Assembly (NCBI RefSeq): GCF_900609055.1
Contig: NZ_UXAW01000085.1
Span: forward strand, 1-52,059
Origin: Pseudogemmobacter humi
GTDB lineage: Bacteria; Pseudomonadota; Alphaproteobacteria; Rhodobacterales; Rhodobacteraceae
Direction of reading: 5' to 3'
Length of the DNA stretch: 52,059 bases
This document shows, one piece after another, positions 30,350-39,689 of the stretch (within the stretch, counting starts at the first letter, position 1; the number at the start of each line of letters is the position of its first letter). Both the position numbers and the translations under genes were made by a program. Under the pieces are notes generated by a model. The model was not told the DNA's origin. It ran no database searches and saw only the letters and a list, made by a program, of their open reading frames with translations.

Positions 30350-30355
30350 ATGATG

Positions 30356-31744
30356 ATGGATGCGAAGACCAACGGCGAAGTTTCCTTCTGGTATGCCGAT
30401 ATCGGCGGCGTGCCGGGCTGTCGCAAACCGCTGCCCGGCAGTATCGAGGCCGATGTCTGCATCATCGGCGCCGGGTTCACCGGACTCTGGACCGCATATT
30501 ATCTGACCGAGGCCGAACCCTCGCTGCGCATCGTGGTGGTCGAGAAGGAATTCGCCGGTTTCGGCGCTTCGGGCCGCAACGGCGGCTGGTGCACGGGCGA
30601 ATTCGGCTGGAACCGCGAGAGATACCTCTCGACCGGCAGCCGCGAGGGCGTGATCGACTTCGAGCGCCAGCTGCGCGCCACCGTGGCCGAGGTGAAACGG
30701 GTGACGGAAAAGGAAGGCATCGACTGCGACTTCCTGATGACCGACTGCCTGACCTTCGCGCAATCCCCGGCGCAATGGGACCGTCTGCAAGCCGACCACG
30801 CCGCCGCCATGTCCTGGCAAGTGCCCCCCGGGCGGCTGGAGCTGATCGACGGGCCCGAGGCCACGTCGCGCATCCGGGTGCCGAACGCCCATGGCGCGCT
30901 GGTGCGCCACAACGTCGCGCGCGTGCAGCCCGCGAAACTGGTGCGCGGCCTCGCCGACGCGGTCGAGCGCCGCGGCGTGAGGATTTACGAGCAGACCACC
31001 GTCACCGGCCTTGAGAAGGGCCGCGTCATCACCGACCGCGGCACCGTCCGCGCGAAACGCATCGTCCGCGCGACCGAGGGCTTCACCCATGGCATCGCCG
31101 GACAAAGGCGCGAATGGGTGCCGATGAACAGCGCCATCCTGGTGACCGAGCCGGTCCCCGACGCGCTCTGGGATCAGATCGGCTGGGACGGCTGCCAGCT
31201 TCTCGCCGACGCTTCCCACGCCTATTGCTACGCCCAGCGCACCCGCGAGGGGCGGATCGCCATGGGCGGGCGCGGCGTGCCCTACCGTTTCGGCTCGAAA
31301 ACCGACGTGCGGGGCCAGACCCAGCCCGCAACGGTGGAAAAGCTGAAAGAGATCCTCTTCCGCATGCTGCCGCAGACCCGAGGCCTCGCCCTCGACCATG
31401 CCTGGTGCGGGGTGCTGGGCGTGCCGCGCGACTGGTGCGCCACCGCCGGCCTCGACCGCGAAACCGGCATCGGCTGGGCCGGAGGCTATGTGGGCCTCGG
31501 CGTCTCAACCTCGAACCTCTCGGGCCAGACCCTCGCCGATCTGGTGCTGGACAAACAGACCGGGCGCACCACGCTCCCCTGGGTCAACCGCAAGCCCCGC
31601 AAATGGGAGGTGGAGCCCTTCCGCTGGCTCGGCATCCATGGCATGTACCAACTCTATCACATGGCCGACCGGCAGGAGCGCGCGAAGGGCGGCAGAACCA
31701 CCTCGCCGCTGGCGATACTCGCCAACACGCTGACCGGACGCTGA
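30356..31744 (+). CDS. FAD-dependent amine oxidoreductase (DAO family, PuuB-like)
   Basis: The 462-residue protein has an N-terminal FAD Rossmann motif (CIIGAGFTGLWTAYYL, about residues 34-49), an acidic end of beta2 (VVVEKEFAGFGASGRNGG) and the DAO-type C-terminal GGYVGLGVSTSNLSGQTLADL. The GASGRNGG sequence is typical of gamma-glutamylputrescine oxidase-like enzymes; substrate is unknown. Three ATGs run in tandem (30350, 30353, 30356); the third has AGGA 8 bases upstream. The frame is open back to 29978 but that part lacks coding character. It is followed after 50 bases by a DUF861 cupin, a common pairing with this oxidase. Confidence 0.88.
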   Translation: MDAKTNGEVSFWYADIGGVPGCRKPLPGSIEADVCIIGAGFTGLWTAYYLTEAEPSLRIVVVEKEFAGFGASGRNGGWCTGEFGWNRERYLSTGSREGVIDFERQLRATVAEVKRVTEKEGIDCDFLMTDCLTFAQSPAQWDRLQADHAAAMSWQVPPGRLELIDGPEATSRIRVPNAHGALVRHNVARVQPAKLVRGLADAVERRGVRIYEQTTVTGLEKGRVITDRGTVRAKRIVRATEGFTHGIAGQRREWVPMNSAILVTEPVPDALWDQIGWDGCQLLADASHAYCYAQRTREGRIAMGGRGVPYRFGSKTDVRGQTQPATVEKLKEILFRMLPQTRGLALDHAWCGVLGVPRDWCATAGLDRETGIGWAGGYVGLGVSTSNLSGQTLADLVLDKQTGRTTLPWVNRKPRKWEVEPFRWLGIHGMYQLYHMADRQERAKGGRTTSPLAILANTLTGR

Positions 31745-31794
31745 CGCCCCCCGCAAGGGCGCCGCCCTTCCCATTCCTCAGGAGTTTCCCGACC

Positions 31795-32145
31795 GTGATC
31801 GACCTTTCCGTCTTCACCGGCCTCGCCGGCATCGACCTCGGCACGCTTGCCGACAAGCCGACCACCCTGACCCCGGGCCAGCAGGAAGCCGCGACCTCGC
31901 TCTGGACCTCGCCCGACGGCGCGCTCGACATCGGGCTCTGGGAATGCAGCCCGGGCCGCTTCACCGCCGACCGCTCGAACGCGGCCGAGTTCTGCTATTT
32001 CCTGCAAGGGAAAATCGTGATGACCCATGTCGACGGCACGAAAAAGACCCTCGGCCCGGGCGATGCGGTCATGCTGCCAAGGGGCTGGAAAGGCACCTGG
32101 GAGATCCTGGAGCATACCCGCAAGATCTACGTCTTCCAGTCCTGA
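31795..32145 (+). CDS. Cupin protein (DUF861/Cupin_3), GTG start
   Basis: The 116-residue small cupin has SLWTSPDGALDIGLWECSPG, then AAEFCYFLQGKIVMTHVDG and GPGDAVMLPRGWKGTWEI, the two cupin motifs. No ATG fits; GTG 31795 lies 9 bases after CAGGAG. It shares family with the cupin at 22109. Position after the FAD oxidase suggests it acts on the same substrate or product. Function beyond that is inferred. Confidence 0.87.
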   Translation: MIDLSVFTGLAGIDLGTLADKPTTLTPGQQEAATSLWTSPDGALDIGLWECSPGRFTADRSNAAEFCYFLQGKIVMTHVDGTKKTLGPGDAVMLPRGWKGTWEILEHTRKIYVFQS

Positions 32146-32237
32146 CCAGGCGTCAACAGCCCCGGGGCCTGCGCGGCGGCACCGGAAGCTTTTCTCCGGT
32201 CCTGATCTTCATCCTGACCGAAATACCCTCGGGGGGA

Positions 32238-32275
32238 GGCGCCGCCTGCGGCGCCCGGGGGGCAGACGGCCCCCC
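32238..32275. terminator. Two tandem hairpins between convergent genes
   Basis: GGCGCCGC/GCGGCGCC (32238-32255) and GGGGGGC-AGACG-GCCCCCC (32257-32275) lie between the convergent cupin and GT61 genes and probably end transcription on one or both strands. Confidence 0.5.
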
Positions 32276-32313
32276 GCCTTCCTTCCCCCGCCCGGTTCAG
32301 GCCGCCGCGCCGC

Positions 32314-34599
32314 TCATTCTTCCTCGTCGCCATGGCGCTCGCCCGGGGTGAGCGCGCGGAAAGGCTGATCGCGCCGGTCCTCGAACGTATCGAGCATGGC
32401 GCGGATCGCGGCCTCGTCGGGCAGATCGGGGCGGAAGTCCGGCGGCACATAGCCCAGGGCCTTCAGCCGGTCGAACAGCGCCCCGAAACCGATCTCGCCG
32501 ACCGAACGGAAATCGGGCCGGGTCGCCTCGCCCGCCACCCAGTCGCGGCGGATCACGTTGATCACATCGGGAACGACGCCGCAGAACGAGCGGAACTGAA
32601 GATCGTAATCCGCCACATTGGCAAGCGAGCGGCGCAGGATCATCGCCACCCGGCTTTCCGGCCGCAGCACATAGGCCGCCAGATGCAGCGCCGATCCATC
32701 CAGCGCCACGATCCGGCGCGCGGCCTTGTAACGCGCGATCTGCACGTCCAGCGGATGTTTCTCGGGATGGAAGATCTCATAGCCGAGCCGCGCGAGATTC
32801 TCCTCGATCACCGTCTCGCCCAGGATGCCGCCCCGCGCCGCGTTGAGCCGCGCGCGAGAGATGTAAAGATCTTCTGCCCCCTCGGCGGGCGCGGCGCCGC
32901 GCAGCCGTTCCTGCATGAAAGCGCGATAGGCCGGCGAGCCGGCATAGCGTTCCAGCCAGCCGAAGCCGAGCTCGGGCACGATCAGCCGCTCGACCCGATG
33001 GGTGAACTCCAGGCTGCGGATCGGAATGTCGATCCCGAGCAGTTCAAAGAATTTCCGCTGGCTGCGGATGGCGCGCGCGCCGCCGGCGACATCGCCGCGG
33101 TAGGGCAGGTAAAGGATGCTGTCGGGCTTTTCGTCCAGATGCGCCAGCGCCCAGAGTCGCGCGGTGGATTCCACCAGGAAATGGCCGAAATGGCCGCGAA
33201 AATGGCCGGCGTAAAGATGGGTTCCCGGCAGATCGCCGATCGGCTCGTCCGGGGAAAGCAGCGGCGCCGGGCAGGTCTTGCGGGCCCTGATCCAGACCCG
33301 GGACAATTCGCACCACCGCCCGTCGTGATGCAGAACCCCCGAGGCGCGCGGCTGGTCGTGATCACGCTCGGGCACCACCAGCGCCTCGGAAAGGGTCAGG
33401 ATCTCGCCGGTAAAGGGCGGCGCCAGATCGTGGCTTGCGATCACCCTGCGGCTGTCCCCGACCGGATCGCGGGGCTTGCCGACCGGCGCCGCCAGCCGGC
33501 GTTCAAGCGAGCGCGCGGTCCTGCGGGCAAAGCGGCGCTCGGGATGCAGCGCAAGGATGCGGCGCGCGGCGCGCGCGGTCAGCATCATATGCCCGGCCTG
33601 CTCTCCGGCAGCCAGAAGCGCGGTCTGCCAGGCCTCGATACCGCGGCGCTGCCGCAGCAGACGCCGCGCCCCGGCGGGATCGAGCGTCCCCCTGACCAGA
33701 CCCTCGATCAGCCCGTTCAGCAGATCGGTGCGGCGCAGCGCGCGCATCAGCCGATGGCCGAGGAAATTGACATGCAGCCTGCGGACATGATCGCCGCCGA
33801 TCCGGTCCGCATGGGCCCGGTCCTCGGGGGTGAAGGGGTCGTAGACCAGCCAGACCTCGGATGCCGGCGCCACGGTTTCCGCCGCATCGCGCAGCGGCAG
33901 ATCCTGCCAGTCCAGCTTTCTGGCGTATTTCGGATAGCGCTGATCGAAGGGCGCCAGATCCGGCGCCAGCGTCGATTGCGGTGAAAGCGCCACCACCGCC
34001 GCCCCCGGCACCAGCGCGGAAAGCGTCAGCGCCGCGAACCCCCCCATCGAGGTTCCGATGAACACCACCCGACGAAAGCGGGCGAAAAAACCCGCATCGC
34101 GCAGTCTGGCGATCATCTCCTGGCTTTCGGCATTGCGATACCAGTCGCGCCTCTTCGCGATAAGGCCGAGGACCGAGACCTCCATCTTCAGCGCGCGCCC
34201 CATCAGCCAGGGCTGCGCCGGCTCATAGGCGCCGATCGAGGTGGTGTTGTCGAAAGTGACTATCAGCACGTCCGAGCGGTGGACGAACCAGCCTTCGACC
34301 CGGCGACCGGGCAGGAAGAATTCGTCCCGCATCGCAGCCTCGGCCGCCGAGGCGCTGGCCTCGGGGCGCGGCAGATAGGCGCTGCGCGGCACGCGCCTGC
34401 TCTTCACCCGCCCGCTTTTCGAGATTTTCATCCCCGGCCCCGGCGCCTCTGCCGCCGCTGCGGCTTTCGCGGCGCGGGCTCTGGCCGCCCTGCGCTTCGG
34501 CGGCCGGCTTTCCGTGGGCGCGGCCTCTGCTGCGGTCTCTGCGGCAGCCTCTGCGGCGGGCTCTTCTGTTCCGGTCTGCTCTCCGGCGCGTTCAGCCAT
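32314..34599 (-). CDS. Fusion: alpha/beta-hydrolase-like domain + GT61 glycosyltransferase
   Basis: The 761-residue protein starts with an Ala/Lys-rich basic tail (about residues 1-75), then an alpha/beta-hydrolase-like domain with the elbow FIGTSMGGFAAL (about residues 165-176) and YDPFTPEDRAHADRI, a basic helical linker (about 290-370), and a C-terminal GT61 (DUF563) domain with HFGHFLVESTARLWAL (about residues 468-483) and RRIVALDGSALHLAAYV. GT61 enzymes transfer sugars onto surface polysaccharides. The fusion is unusual. ATG 34599 has ACAGGA 4 bases upstream. It is divergent from another glycosyltransferase-like gene, so this is a surface-glycan locus. Confidence 0.82.
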   Translation of the reverse strand: MAERAGEQTGTEEPAAEAAAETAAEAAPTESRPPKRRAARARAAKAAAAAEAPGPGMKISKSGRVKSRRVPRSAYLPRPEASASAAEAAMRDEFFLPGRRVEGWFVHRSDVLIVTFDNTTSIGAYEPAQPWLMGRALKMEVSVLGLIAKRRDWYRNAESQEMIARLRDAGFFARFRRVVFIGTSMGGFAALTLSALVPGAAVVALSPQSTLAPDLAPFDQRYPKYARKLDWQDLPLRDAAETVAPASEVWLVYDPFTPEDRAHADRIGGDHVRRLHVNFLGHRLMRALRRTDLLNGLIEGLVRGTLDPAGARRLLRQRRGIEAWQTALLAAGEQAGHMMLTARAARRILALHPERRFARRTARSLERRLAAPVGKPRDPVGDSRRVIASHDLAPPFTGEILTLSEALVVPERDHDQPRASGVLHHDGRWCELSRVWIRARKTCPAPLLSPDEPIGDLPGTHLYAGHFRGHFGHFLVESTARLWALAHLDEKPDSILYLPYRGDVAGGARAIRSQRKFFELLGIDIPIRSLEFTHRVERLIVPELGFGWLERYAGSPAYRAFMQERLRGAAPAEGAEDLYISRARLNAARGGILGETVIEENLARLGYEIFHPEKHPLDVQIARYKAARRIVALDGSALHLAAYVLRPESRVAMILRRSLANVADYDLQFRSFCGVVPDVINVIRRDWVAGEATRPDFRSVGEIGFGALFDRLKALGYVPPDFRPDLPDEAAIRAMLDTFEDRRDQPFRALTPGERHGDEEE

Positions 34600-34855
34600 C
34601 ACGTCCTGTTACCTGTTGTTCCACCTGCCTGCCGCGACGCCCCTGCCGGTTTTTATATTCAGGCCTTACGGCTGGCCGGTCCCGTCGCGCCGGTGCCATT
34701 GTGGCGCAAACCTCTGTGAAAGGCCATCGCCGACCGCAGCACAAACCTTATAAAACATGGGATTGTTGCCTCGCCCGATGTTGCTCAGCGGCGACTGCCT
34801 CCGCTATTGACATGAAAACCGCGCTTGCGGGCGTGGCGAAGACGGAGGCGGCAGG

Positions 34856-36727
34856 ATGAACCATGCGGATCACAAAGCGCCGGGCAGCCGGACGAGGGGG
34901 GCCTCGGACATCTTCGGCTCTGTCCCCTTCGGGCTGAAGCGCCATCTCTCGCCGCATGGCCAGGTCACCGCCGTCTCGATGATGAAGGACGAAGGCCCCT
35001 ACGTCATCGAATGGGTGGCGCATCACCTGGCGGTCGGCTTCACCGATCTGGTGGTCTATACCAACGACTGCTCGGACGGCACCGACGATATGCTGATCCG
35101 GCTGGAGGAGCTTGGCCTTGCCCATCACCGCCGCAATGTGATCCCCGAGGGGATCCGGCCGCAGCCCTCGGCGCTGAACCACGCCCAGGAAGAGCCCGTC
35201 GTCTGCCTCTCCGACTGGGTGATGGTGTTCGACGCCGACGAATTCCTGTCGATCCGCTACGGCGACGGCACGCTCGACGATCTGATCGCGGCGGCGAAGG
35301 CGCAGGACGCCAATGGCATCGTGGTGACCTGGCGGATCTTCGGCTCGGGCGGGATGGTCGACTGGTCCACCGCCCCGGTGAGCGAGCAGTATCTGCTGGC
35401 GGCCCCCCCCGAATGGAACAAGGGCTGGGGGGTCAAGACGCTCTTCACCTTCGACCCCGATCACTGGAAACTGGGCATCCACCGGCCCAAGATCAAATCG
35501 AAATGGATCAGGACCGATTTCCCCGACCGGGTGAAATGGCTGAACGGTTCGGGCCGCGAGATGGAGGATTACTTCAAGTTCCGCGGCTGGCGCTCGATCA
35601 CCCGCACGGTGGGCTACGACTGGGTGCAGCTCAACCATTACGCGGTGAAATCGGTGGACAGCTACGCGATCCGCAAGCTGCGCGGCAATGTCAACAACAA
35701 GAAAGACAAGTATAATTCGGATTACTGGTCGCTGCAGGACCGCAACGAGGTGCGCGACGAGACCATGCTGCGCTATACCGCGCGCCGGAATGCGATCATC
35801 GCAGAACTGCTGAAAGACCCGGTGCTGGCCGGGCTGCACAGGGCGGCGCTCGACCGGGTGGAGGCGCGGCTGGCCGAGATCCGCGGCACCGATGCTTACG
35901 CCGATCTGGTCGCCGGTCTCGCGCAGGCGAGCCAGGTGCCGATCCACCAGATCACCGCCAAACCGCCCCAGGCGCGCGATCCGGCAAAGATCGCCGCGCT
36001 GATGAGCGAGGTGGAAAAGACCCGCAACGCCAAAGCGAAGGAAAAGCGCCTCTCCGAGCCGCGCGAGCCGGTCGAGAGCGTGCCGCTCGGCAACTACTCC
36101 GCCGGTCCGGTCGTGTTCACGGGCGAGCCCCAGGGCGACTGGGTGGACAATCATACGGTGAAACTGCCGCTCGACCCACGGATCTTCAGCGCGGCGATCC
36201 TGCCGATCATCGCCAAAGGCAAGTTCGACCGCGGTCTTGCGCGGCGGATGCCCCAGGTGCTGGCGAAAGGCGCGAAAGTGTTCGAGGCGGGCGCGGGGGT
36301 GGGCTTCGTCGCCGCCCATCTGGCCGCCACCCGCCCCGATCTGACCATCACCCTGCAAGAGGACGATCCCGGCCTGCGCCAGGCCATGCACGCGATTTAC
36401 GCGAAGAACGGGCGCAGGTTCACCGAAAGGCTGCGGCTCGACGACACACTCCTCGGCGCGGATCCCGCCGCCACGCTGGCAACGCTTGCCGCGGGTGCCG
36501 ACAGCCTGCTGCTTGCCGCGGCGCAGATCACCCCCGGTGTGCTGGAGCGCCTGCTGGCGCAGCTGCGGCCCGCGCAGATCTTCCTCTACGGCCGGTTGCT
36601 GGAACACAATCGCGCCCGGGTGGCGGATTACGAGGCGGTCTTGCTGGCGGATTATCTGGCCGTTCCCGGCTTTGACCCGAACCTGACATTGTTCGCGATC
36701 CGGAAAGACATCGCCGGGCCGGGCTGA
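34856..36727 (+). CDS. Glycosyltransferase (GT2-like, DUF/Glyco_tranf_2_4) fused to a Rossmann methyltransferase-like domain
   Basis: The 623-residue protein begins with a GT-A-like domain: VTAVSMMKDEGPYVIEWVAHHL (about residues 38-59), YTNDCSDGTDDM and the metal-binding DADEFLSI (about residues 125-132). After a charged linker (about 350-405), the C-terminal 220 residues carry VFEAGAGVGFVAAHLAA, a methyltransferase motif I, and a FkbM-like end. The start has GGAGGCGGCAGG upstream. The first half probably transfers a sugar; the second half may be a methyltransferase or a degenerate one. Confidence 0.8.
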   Translation: MNHADHKAPGSRTRGASDIFGSVPFGLKRHLSPHGQVTAVSMMKDEGPYVIEWVAHHLAVGFTDLVVYTNDCSDGTDDMLIRLEELGLAHHRRNVIPEGIRPQPSALNHAQEEPVVCLSDWVMVFDADEFLSIRYGDGTLDDLIAAAKAQDANGIVVTWRIFGSGGMVDWSTAPVSEQYLLAAPPEWNKGWGVKTLFTFDPDHWKLGIHRPKIKSKWIRTDFPDRVKWLNGSGREMEDYFKFRGWRSITRTVGYDWVQLNHYAVKSVDSYAIRKLRGNVNNKKDKYNSDYWSLQDRNEVRDETMLRYTARRNAIIAELLKDPVLAGLHRAALDRVEARLAEIRGTDAYADLVAGLAQASQVPIHQITAKPPQARDPAKIAALMSEVEKTRNAKAKEKRLSEPREPVESVPLGNYSAGPVVFTGEPQGDWVDNHTVKLPLDPRIFSAAILPIIAKGKFDRGLARRMPQVLAKGAKVFEAGAGVGFVAAHLAATRPDLTITLQEDDPGLRQAMHAIYAKNGRRFTERLRLDDTLLGADPAATLATLAAGADSLLLAAAQITPGVLERLLAQLRPAQIFLYGRLLEHNRARVADYEAVLLADYLAVPGFDPNLTLFAIRKDIAGPG

Positions 36728-36860
36728 GCGGGTTTCACCGTTCCGCCCCTTTTGCGCCACAGGAAAACCCCGGCGCACCGGCACAAAGCCCGCGATTCTT
36801 GAGCCGGTGCCGCGCTTGCTGTATCCGTCCGGTAAACAAACCCCAGGTTGAGGTGCCGCC

Positions 36861-37676
36861 TTGTCAAACCCCGTCCGCCGCCCGGTCGCATCGCTCTGGA
36901 TCGGCCCGCGCCTGCATTACCTCAACCAGCTCTGCCTGCTCAGCCATGTCCGCCAGGGCCATCCGACCACGCTCTACTGCACCGACGAGGTGTCGAACGT
37001 CCCCGAAGGGGTGACGGTGCGCCCGGCGACCGAGATCATGGACATCGACATGGACATCGTGCGCCAGACCTCGGAGAGCTTCCTGTCGAACGTGTTCCGC
37101 TACAAGATGATCCAGGCGACCGATGCGGTCTGGATCGACTGCGACGCCTTCTGCCACAAGCCCTTCCCCGACGAGATGCAGAACATCTACGCGGGCCACG
37201 GCTTTCGCGGCGCGCTGAACTGCGGCGTGGTCTATATCCCGAAGGATGGTGAACTGATCCACCAGTTGCTGGATTATTACGACAACCTGCCCGAGGCCCC
37301 GGCCTGGTTCAACAAGCAGCAGCGCAAACGCATCGACAAGCAGGACCGTTCGCTGCCCCAGGCGGTCAGGATCTACAACGCCGAGCGCACCGCCTTCGGG
37401 CCGCAGGCCTTCACCTGGTTCGCCCAGCAGACCGGCGATTACGAAAAGGCCTTATCGTCGGATTACCTCTATCCGGTGCCGTTCCAGCTGAACGACGTGT
37501 TCTACGACCCCTACGGAAGGGTCGAGGGGCATTTCACCGACAACACGCTCTCCGTCCATCTCTACACCAACGGCACCAAACCCTGGTGGCGCAAGAACCC
37601 GCCCCTGCCCAACTCCTACGCCGCGCGGATGTGCGAAGAGATCGGCGTCGATCCGGCGCAGGCGCTGGAAGAATAG
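36861..37676 (+). CDS. Glycosyltransferase-like protein with DxD motif, TTG start
   Basis: The 271-residue protein begins with ASLWIGPRLHYLNQLCLLSHVRQGH, followed by ATDAVWIDCDAFCHKPF with a DCD metal-binding pattern, and then GALNCGVVYIPK. This is the layout of GT32/capsular sugar-transferase-like proteins with short GT-A folds. No ATG fits; TTG 36861 lies 7 bases after TTGAGGT. It follows the previous glycosyltransferase after 133 bases and is probably co-transcribed, completing a three-gene surface-glycan cluster. Donor and acceptor unknown. Confidence 0.8.
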   Translation: MSNPVRRPVASLWIGPRLHYLNQLCLLSHVRQGHPTTLYCTDEVSNVPEGVTVRPATEIMDIDMDIVRQTSESFLSNVFRYKMIQATDAVWIDCDAFCHKPFPDEMQNIYAGHGFRGALNCGVVYIPKDGELIHQLLDYYDNLPEAPAWFNKQQRKRIDKQDRSLPQAVRIYNAERTAFGPQAFTWFAQQTGDYEKALSSDYLYPVPFQLNDVFYDPYGRVEGHFTDNTLSVHLYTNGTKPWWRKNPPLPNSYAARMCEEIGVDPAQALEE

Positions 37677-37734
37677 CTTGCCCTGCGGCGCGCGAGCGGC
37701 TTTGCTGCCCGCGCGCAAAGGACAGGAGCGGCGA

Positions 37735-38367
37735 ATGGCTGAGCATCAGGATACCACGACCATCCGGCCCGGAGAGATGTTTGAAATCCCTGCTCGCCGG
37801 GGCCGCGCCATCCCGGTGAACAAGGGCCAGGTGCTGCGGATCGTGAACACCCATGGCGCCCAGGTCGGCGATTTCTTCGCCTTCGACGCCGCCGATCCCG
37901 CCGTCTTCCTGTCGATGGAGCATCTGCGGGCCGGGCTGCGCCGGATCTCGCCGCGCCCGGGCGACGTGCTGCCCGACAACCGCCGCCAGCCGCTCATGAC
38001 GCTGCTGTCGGACAGCTCGCCCGGCGTGCATGACACGCTGATCGCCGCCTGCGACATCCACCGCTATGAGCAGCTCGGCCATCAGGGCCATCACGACAAC
38101 TGCGCCGACAATCTGCGCATGGCGCTGGCCGAAGTGGGCGTGCGGGCGCCGGACGTGCCCTGCCCGCTGAACCTGTGGATGAACATTCCGGTGGCCGAAG
38201 ACGGCAGCCTCTCGTGGCGCGCGCCGGTCTCGCGCCCCGGGGATCACGTCCGGCTGCGGGCCGAGCGCGATCTGATCGCGGTGATCTCCTGCTGTCCGAT
38301 GGATCTTCTGCCAATCAATGGCGAGGATGCGGTGCCGCGCAGCCTGTCGGCGATGATCGAGGGCTGA
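37735..38367 (+). CDS. DUF1989 (urea carboxylase-associated family) protein
   Basis: The 210-residue protein shows the family pattern: IPARRGRAIPVNKGQVLRIVNTHGAQVGDFFAFDA near the N-terminus, SMEHLRAGLRRISPRPGDVL, and HHDNCADN, a likely metal-binding cluster, with a late CCPMDLLPINGE. Members accompany urea carboxylase or aminomethyl-transferase-type genes; no such genes are here. Start ATG 37735 follows ACAGGAGCGGCG. Confidence 0.88.
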   Translation: MAEHQDTTTIRPGEMFEIPARRGRAIPVNKGQVLRIVNTHGAQVGDFFAFDAADPAVFLSMEHLRAGLRRISPRPGDVLPDNRRQPLMTLLSDSSPGVHDTLIAACDIHRYEQLGHQGHHDNCADNLRMALAEVGVRAPDVPCPLNLWMNIPVAEDGSLSWRAPVSRPGDHVRLRAERDLIAVISCCPMDLLPINGEDAVPRSLSAMIEG

Positions 38368-38453
38368 GTTCCGCTCATCTCCGGGGTCTGACGGAACCCC
38401 CTCCCGGGCGGGCGGGTTTTTCCGGCGTATCTGAGACAAGCCGGAGATCCGTC

Positions 38454-38606
38454 ATGAGCATCGCCCCCCTGCCCGCCCGCCTGCTGCCGCTGGCTCTCTT
38501 GCTGGCGCTTGGCGCCTGCAACACGATCGAGGGCGCCGGGCGCGACATGCAGCAGGCGGGCAGCGCGATCAGCCAGGAGGCGCGCCAGGCCGAAGCGGGG
38601 ATGTGA
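38454..38606 (+). CDS. Entericidin-like small lipoprotein
   Basis: The 50-residue lipoprotein has a hydrophobic signal with lipobox LGAC (Cys about residue 22) followed by NTIEGAGRDMQQAGSAISQEARQ, the entericidin EcnA/EcnB pattern. Entericidins are cell-envelope lipoproteins linked to stress and lysis control. GGAGATCC precedes the ATG. It ends 6 bases before the stop of the convergent EamA gene. Confidence 0.85.
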   Translation: MSIAPLPARLLPLALLLALGACNTIEGAGRDMQQAGSAISQEARQAEAGM

Positions 38607-38612
38607 TCGCGC

Positions 38613-39506
38613 TCAGCCGCGGGTGGTGGCCAGCCAGACGCCCCCCAGCGTCACCGCAAGGCCGAGGAACATGCCGGAGGTCAGCGGCTCGCCGAACATC
38701 GCCCAGCCCCAGAGCATGGTCACCGGCGGGCTGAGATAGATCACCGCCCCCACCCGCGCCGCCGGGTAAAGCCGCAGCCCGAGGTAATAGACCCCGTAGC
38801 ACAGGAAGGTCGAGGCCAGCACCAGCCAGGCGATGCCGAAGGCGAAGCGCGCATCGGTGGGCGGCGCCAGCCCCGCGCCCGGCAACAGGCACAGGCCGAA
38901 CAGCGCCGCCGCCGTCAGGCACTGGATGCACAGGCTCTGGTGGATCGCCATATGCACCGCCCCCAGCCGCTTTTGCAGCACCGTCGCCAGCGCGAAGACC
39001 AGCATCGAGCCCACGGTCAGCCCATAGGCCCAGAACGGCGCATCGCCGAGGCCAAGGCCGTCGAGCGAGACCATGAACACCCCGAGCGCGCCGATCCCGG
39101 TGCCCAGCCATTGCCGCGCGCTCAGCCGCTGGCCGAGCATGGGCTGCGACAGCGCCGCGATAGCGATCGGGATCAGATCCGAGATCAGCGCGACGATGCC
39201 GGTCGGCACCCGCTGCCCGATCGCCAGCGCGAAACCGCCGAGGTAAAGGAACATCATCGCCACGCCGAAGCCCATCTGCTGCACCAGCGCGGCGCGGCCG
39301 ATGCGGGGGCCGAAGGCCAGCGCGAAGGGCAACAGGATCAGCCCCGCGACCAGAAGCCGCCAGAACAGCACCTGCACCACGCTGGCGTTCTCGCTGGCAA
39401 AGCGGATGCCGACATAGCCCGAACTCCAGCACAGGATCAGCGTGACCGCGATCAGCGGCCACAACAGGGGATGCGGCCGGGCGGCGGCTGTGATCTGGCA
39501 GGTCAT
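38613..39506 (-). CDS. EamA/DMT-superfamily transporter
   Basis: The 297-residue protein has about ten hydrophobic helices in two EamA repeats (first: WPLIAVTLILCWSSGYVGIRFA; second from about residue 155), typical drug/metabolite exporters such as RhtA/YedA. ATG 39506 follows CGAGGCATC. It is divergent from the adjacent LysR gene, which probably regulates it; its substrate is unknown. Confidence 0.9.
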   Translation of the reverse strand: MTCQITAAARPHPLLWPLIAVTLILCWSSGYVGIRFASENASVVQVLFWRLLVAGLILLPFALAFGPRIGRAALVQQMGFGVAMMFLYLGGFALAIGQRVPTGIVALISDLIPIAIAALSQPMLGQRLSARQWLGTGIGALGVFMVSLDGLGLGDAPFWAYGLTVGSMLVFALATVLQKRLGAVHMAIHQSLCIQCLTAAALFGLCLLPGAGLAPPTDARFAFGIAWLVLASTFLCYGVYYLGLRLYPAARVGAVIYLSPPVTMLWGWAMFGEPLTSGMFLGLAVTLGGVWLATTRG

Positions 39507-39689
39507 GATGCCTCGGGTGCAGGAAGGTCTCGCCCCGGGGTGTAGCCCGCCGCCCGCCAGGCCGCACATGACAAATTTCGATGCAACCATGACCATCGGC
39601 GCAAATCCGGCATGGCTGATTGCCGGGCCGCGGTTTCTGCGTCATGTCTGAAGGGCAGACATTCACAACAGGGCACAACAGGGGGCGCC

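Noticed and set aside
29978-30355. N-terminal extension of the FAD oxidoreductase
   Set aside because: No coding character or start signal; the FAD motif lies at the expected distance from ATG 30356.
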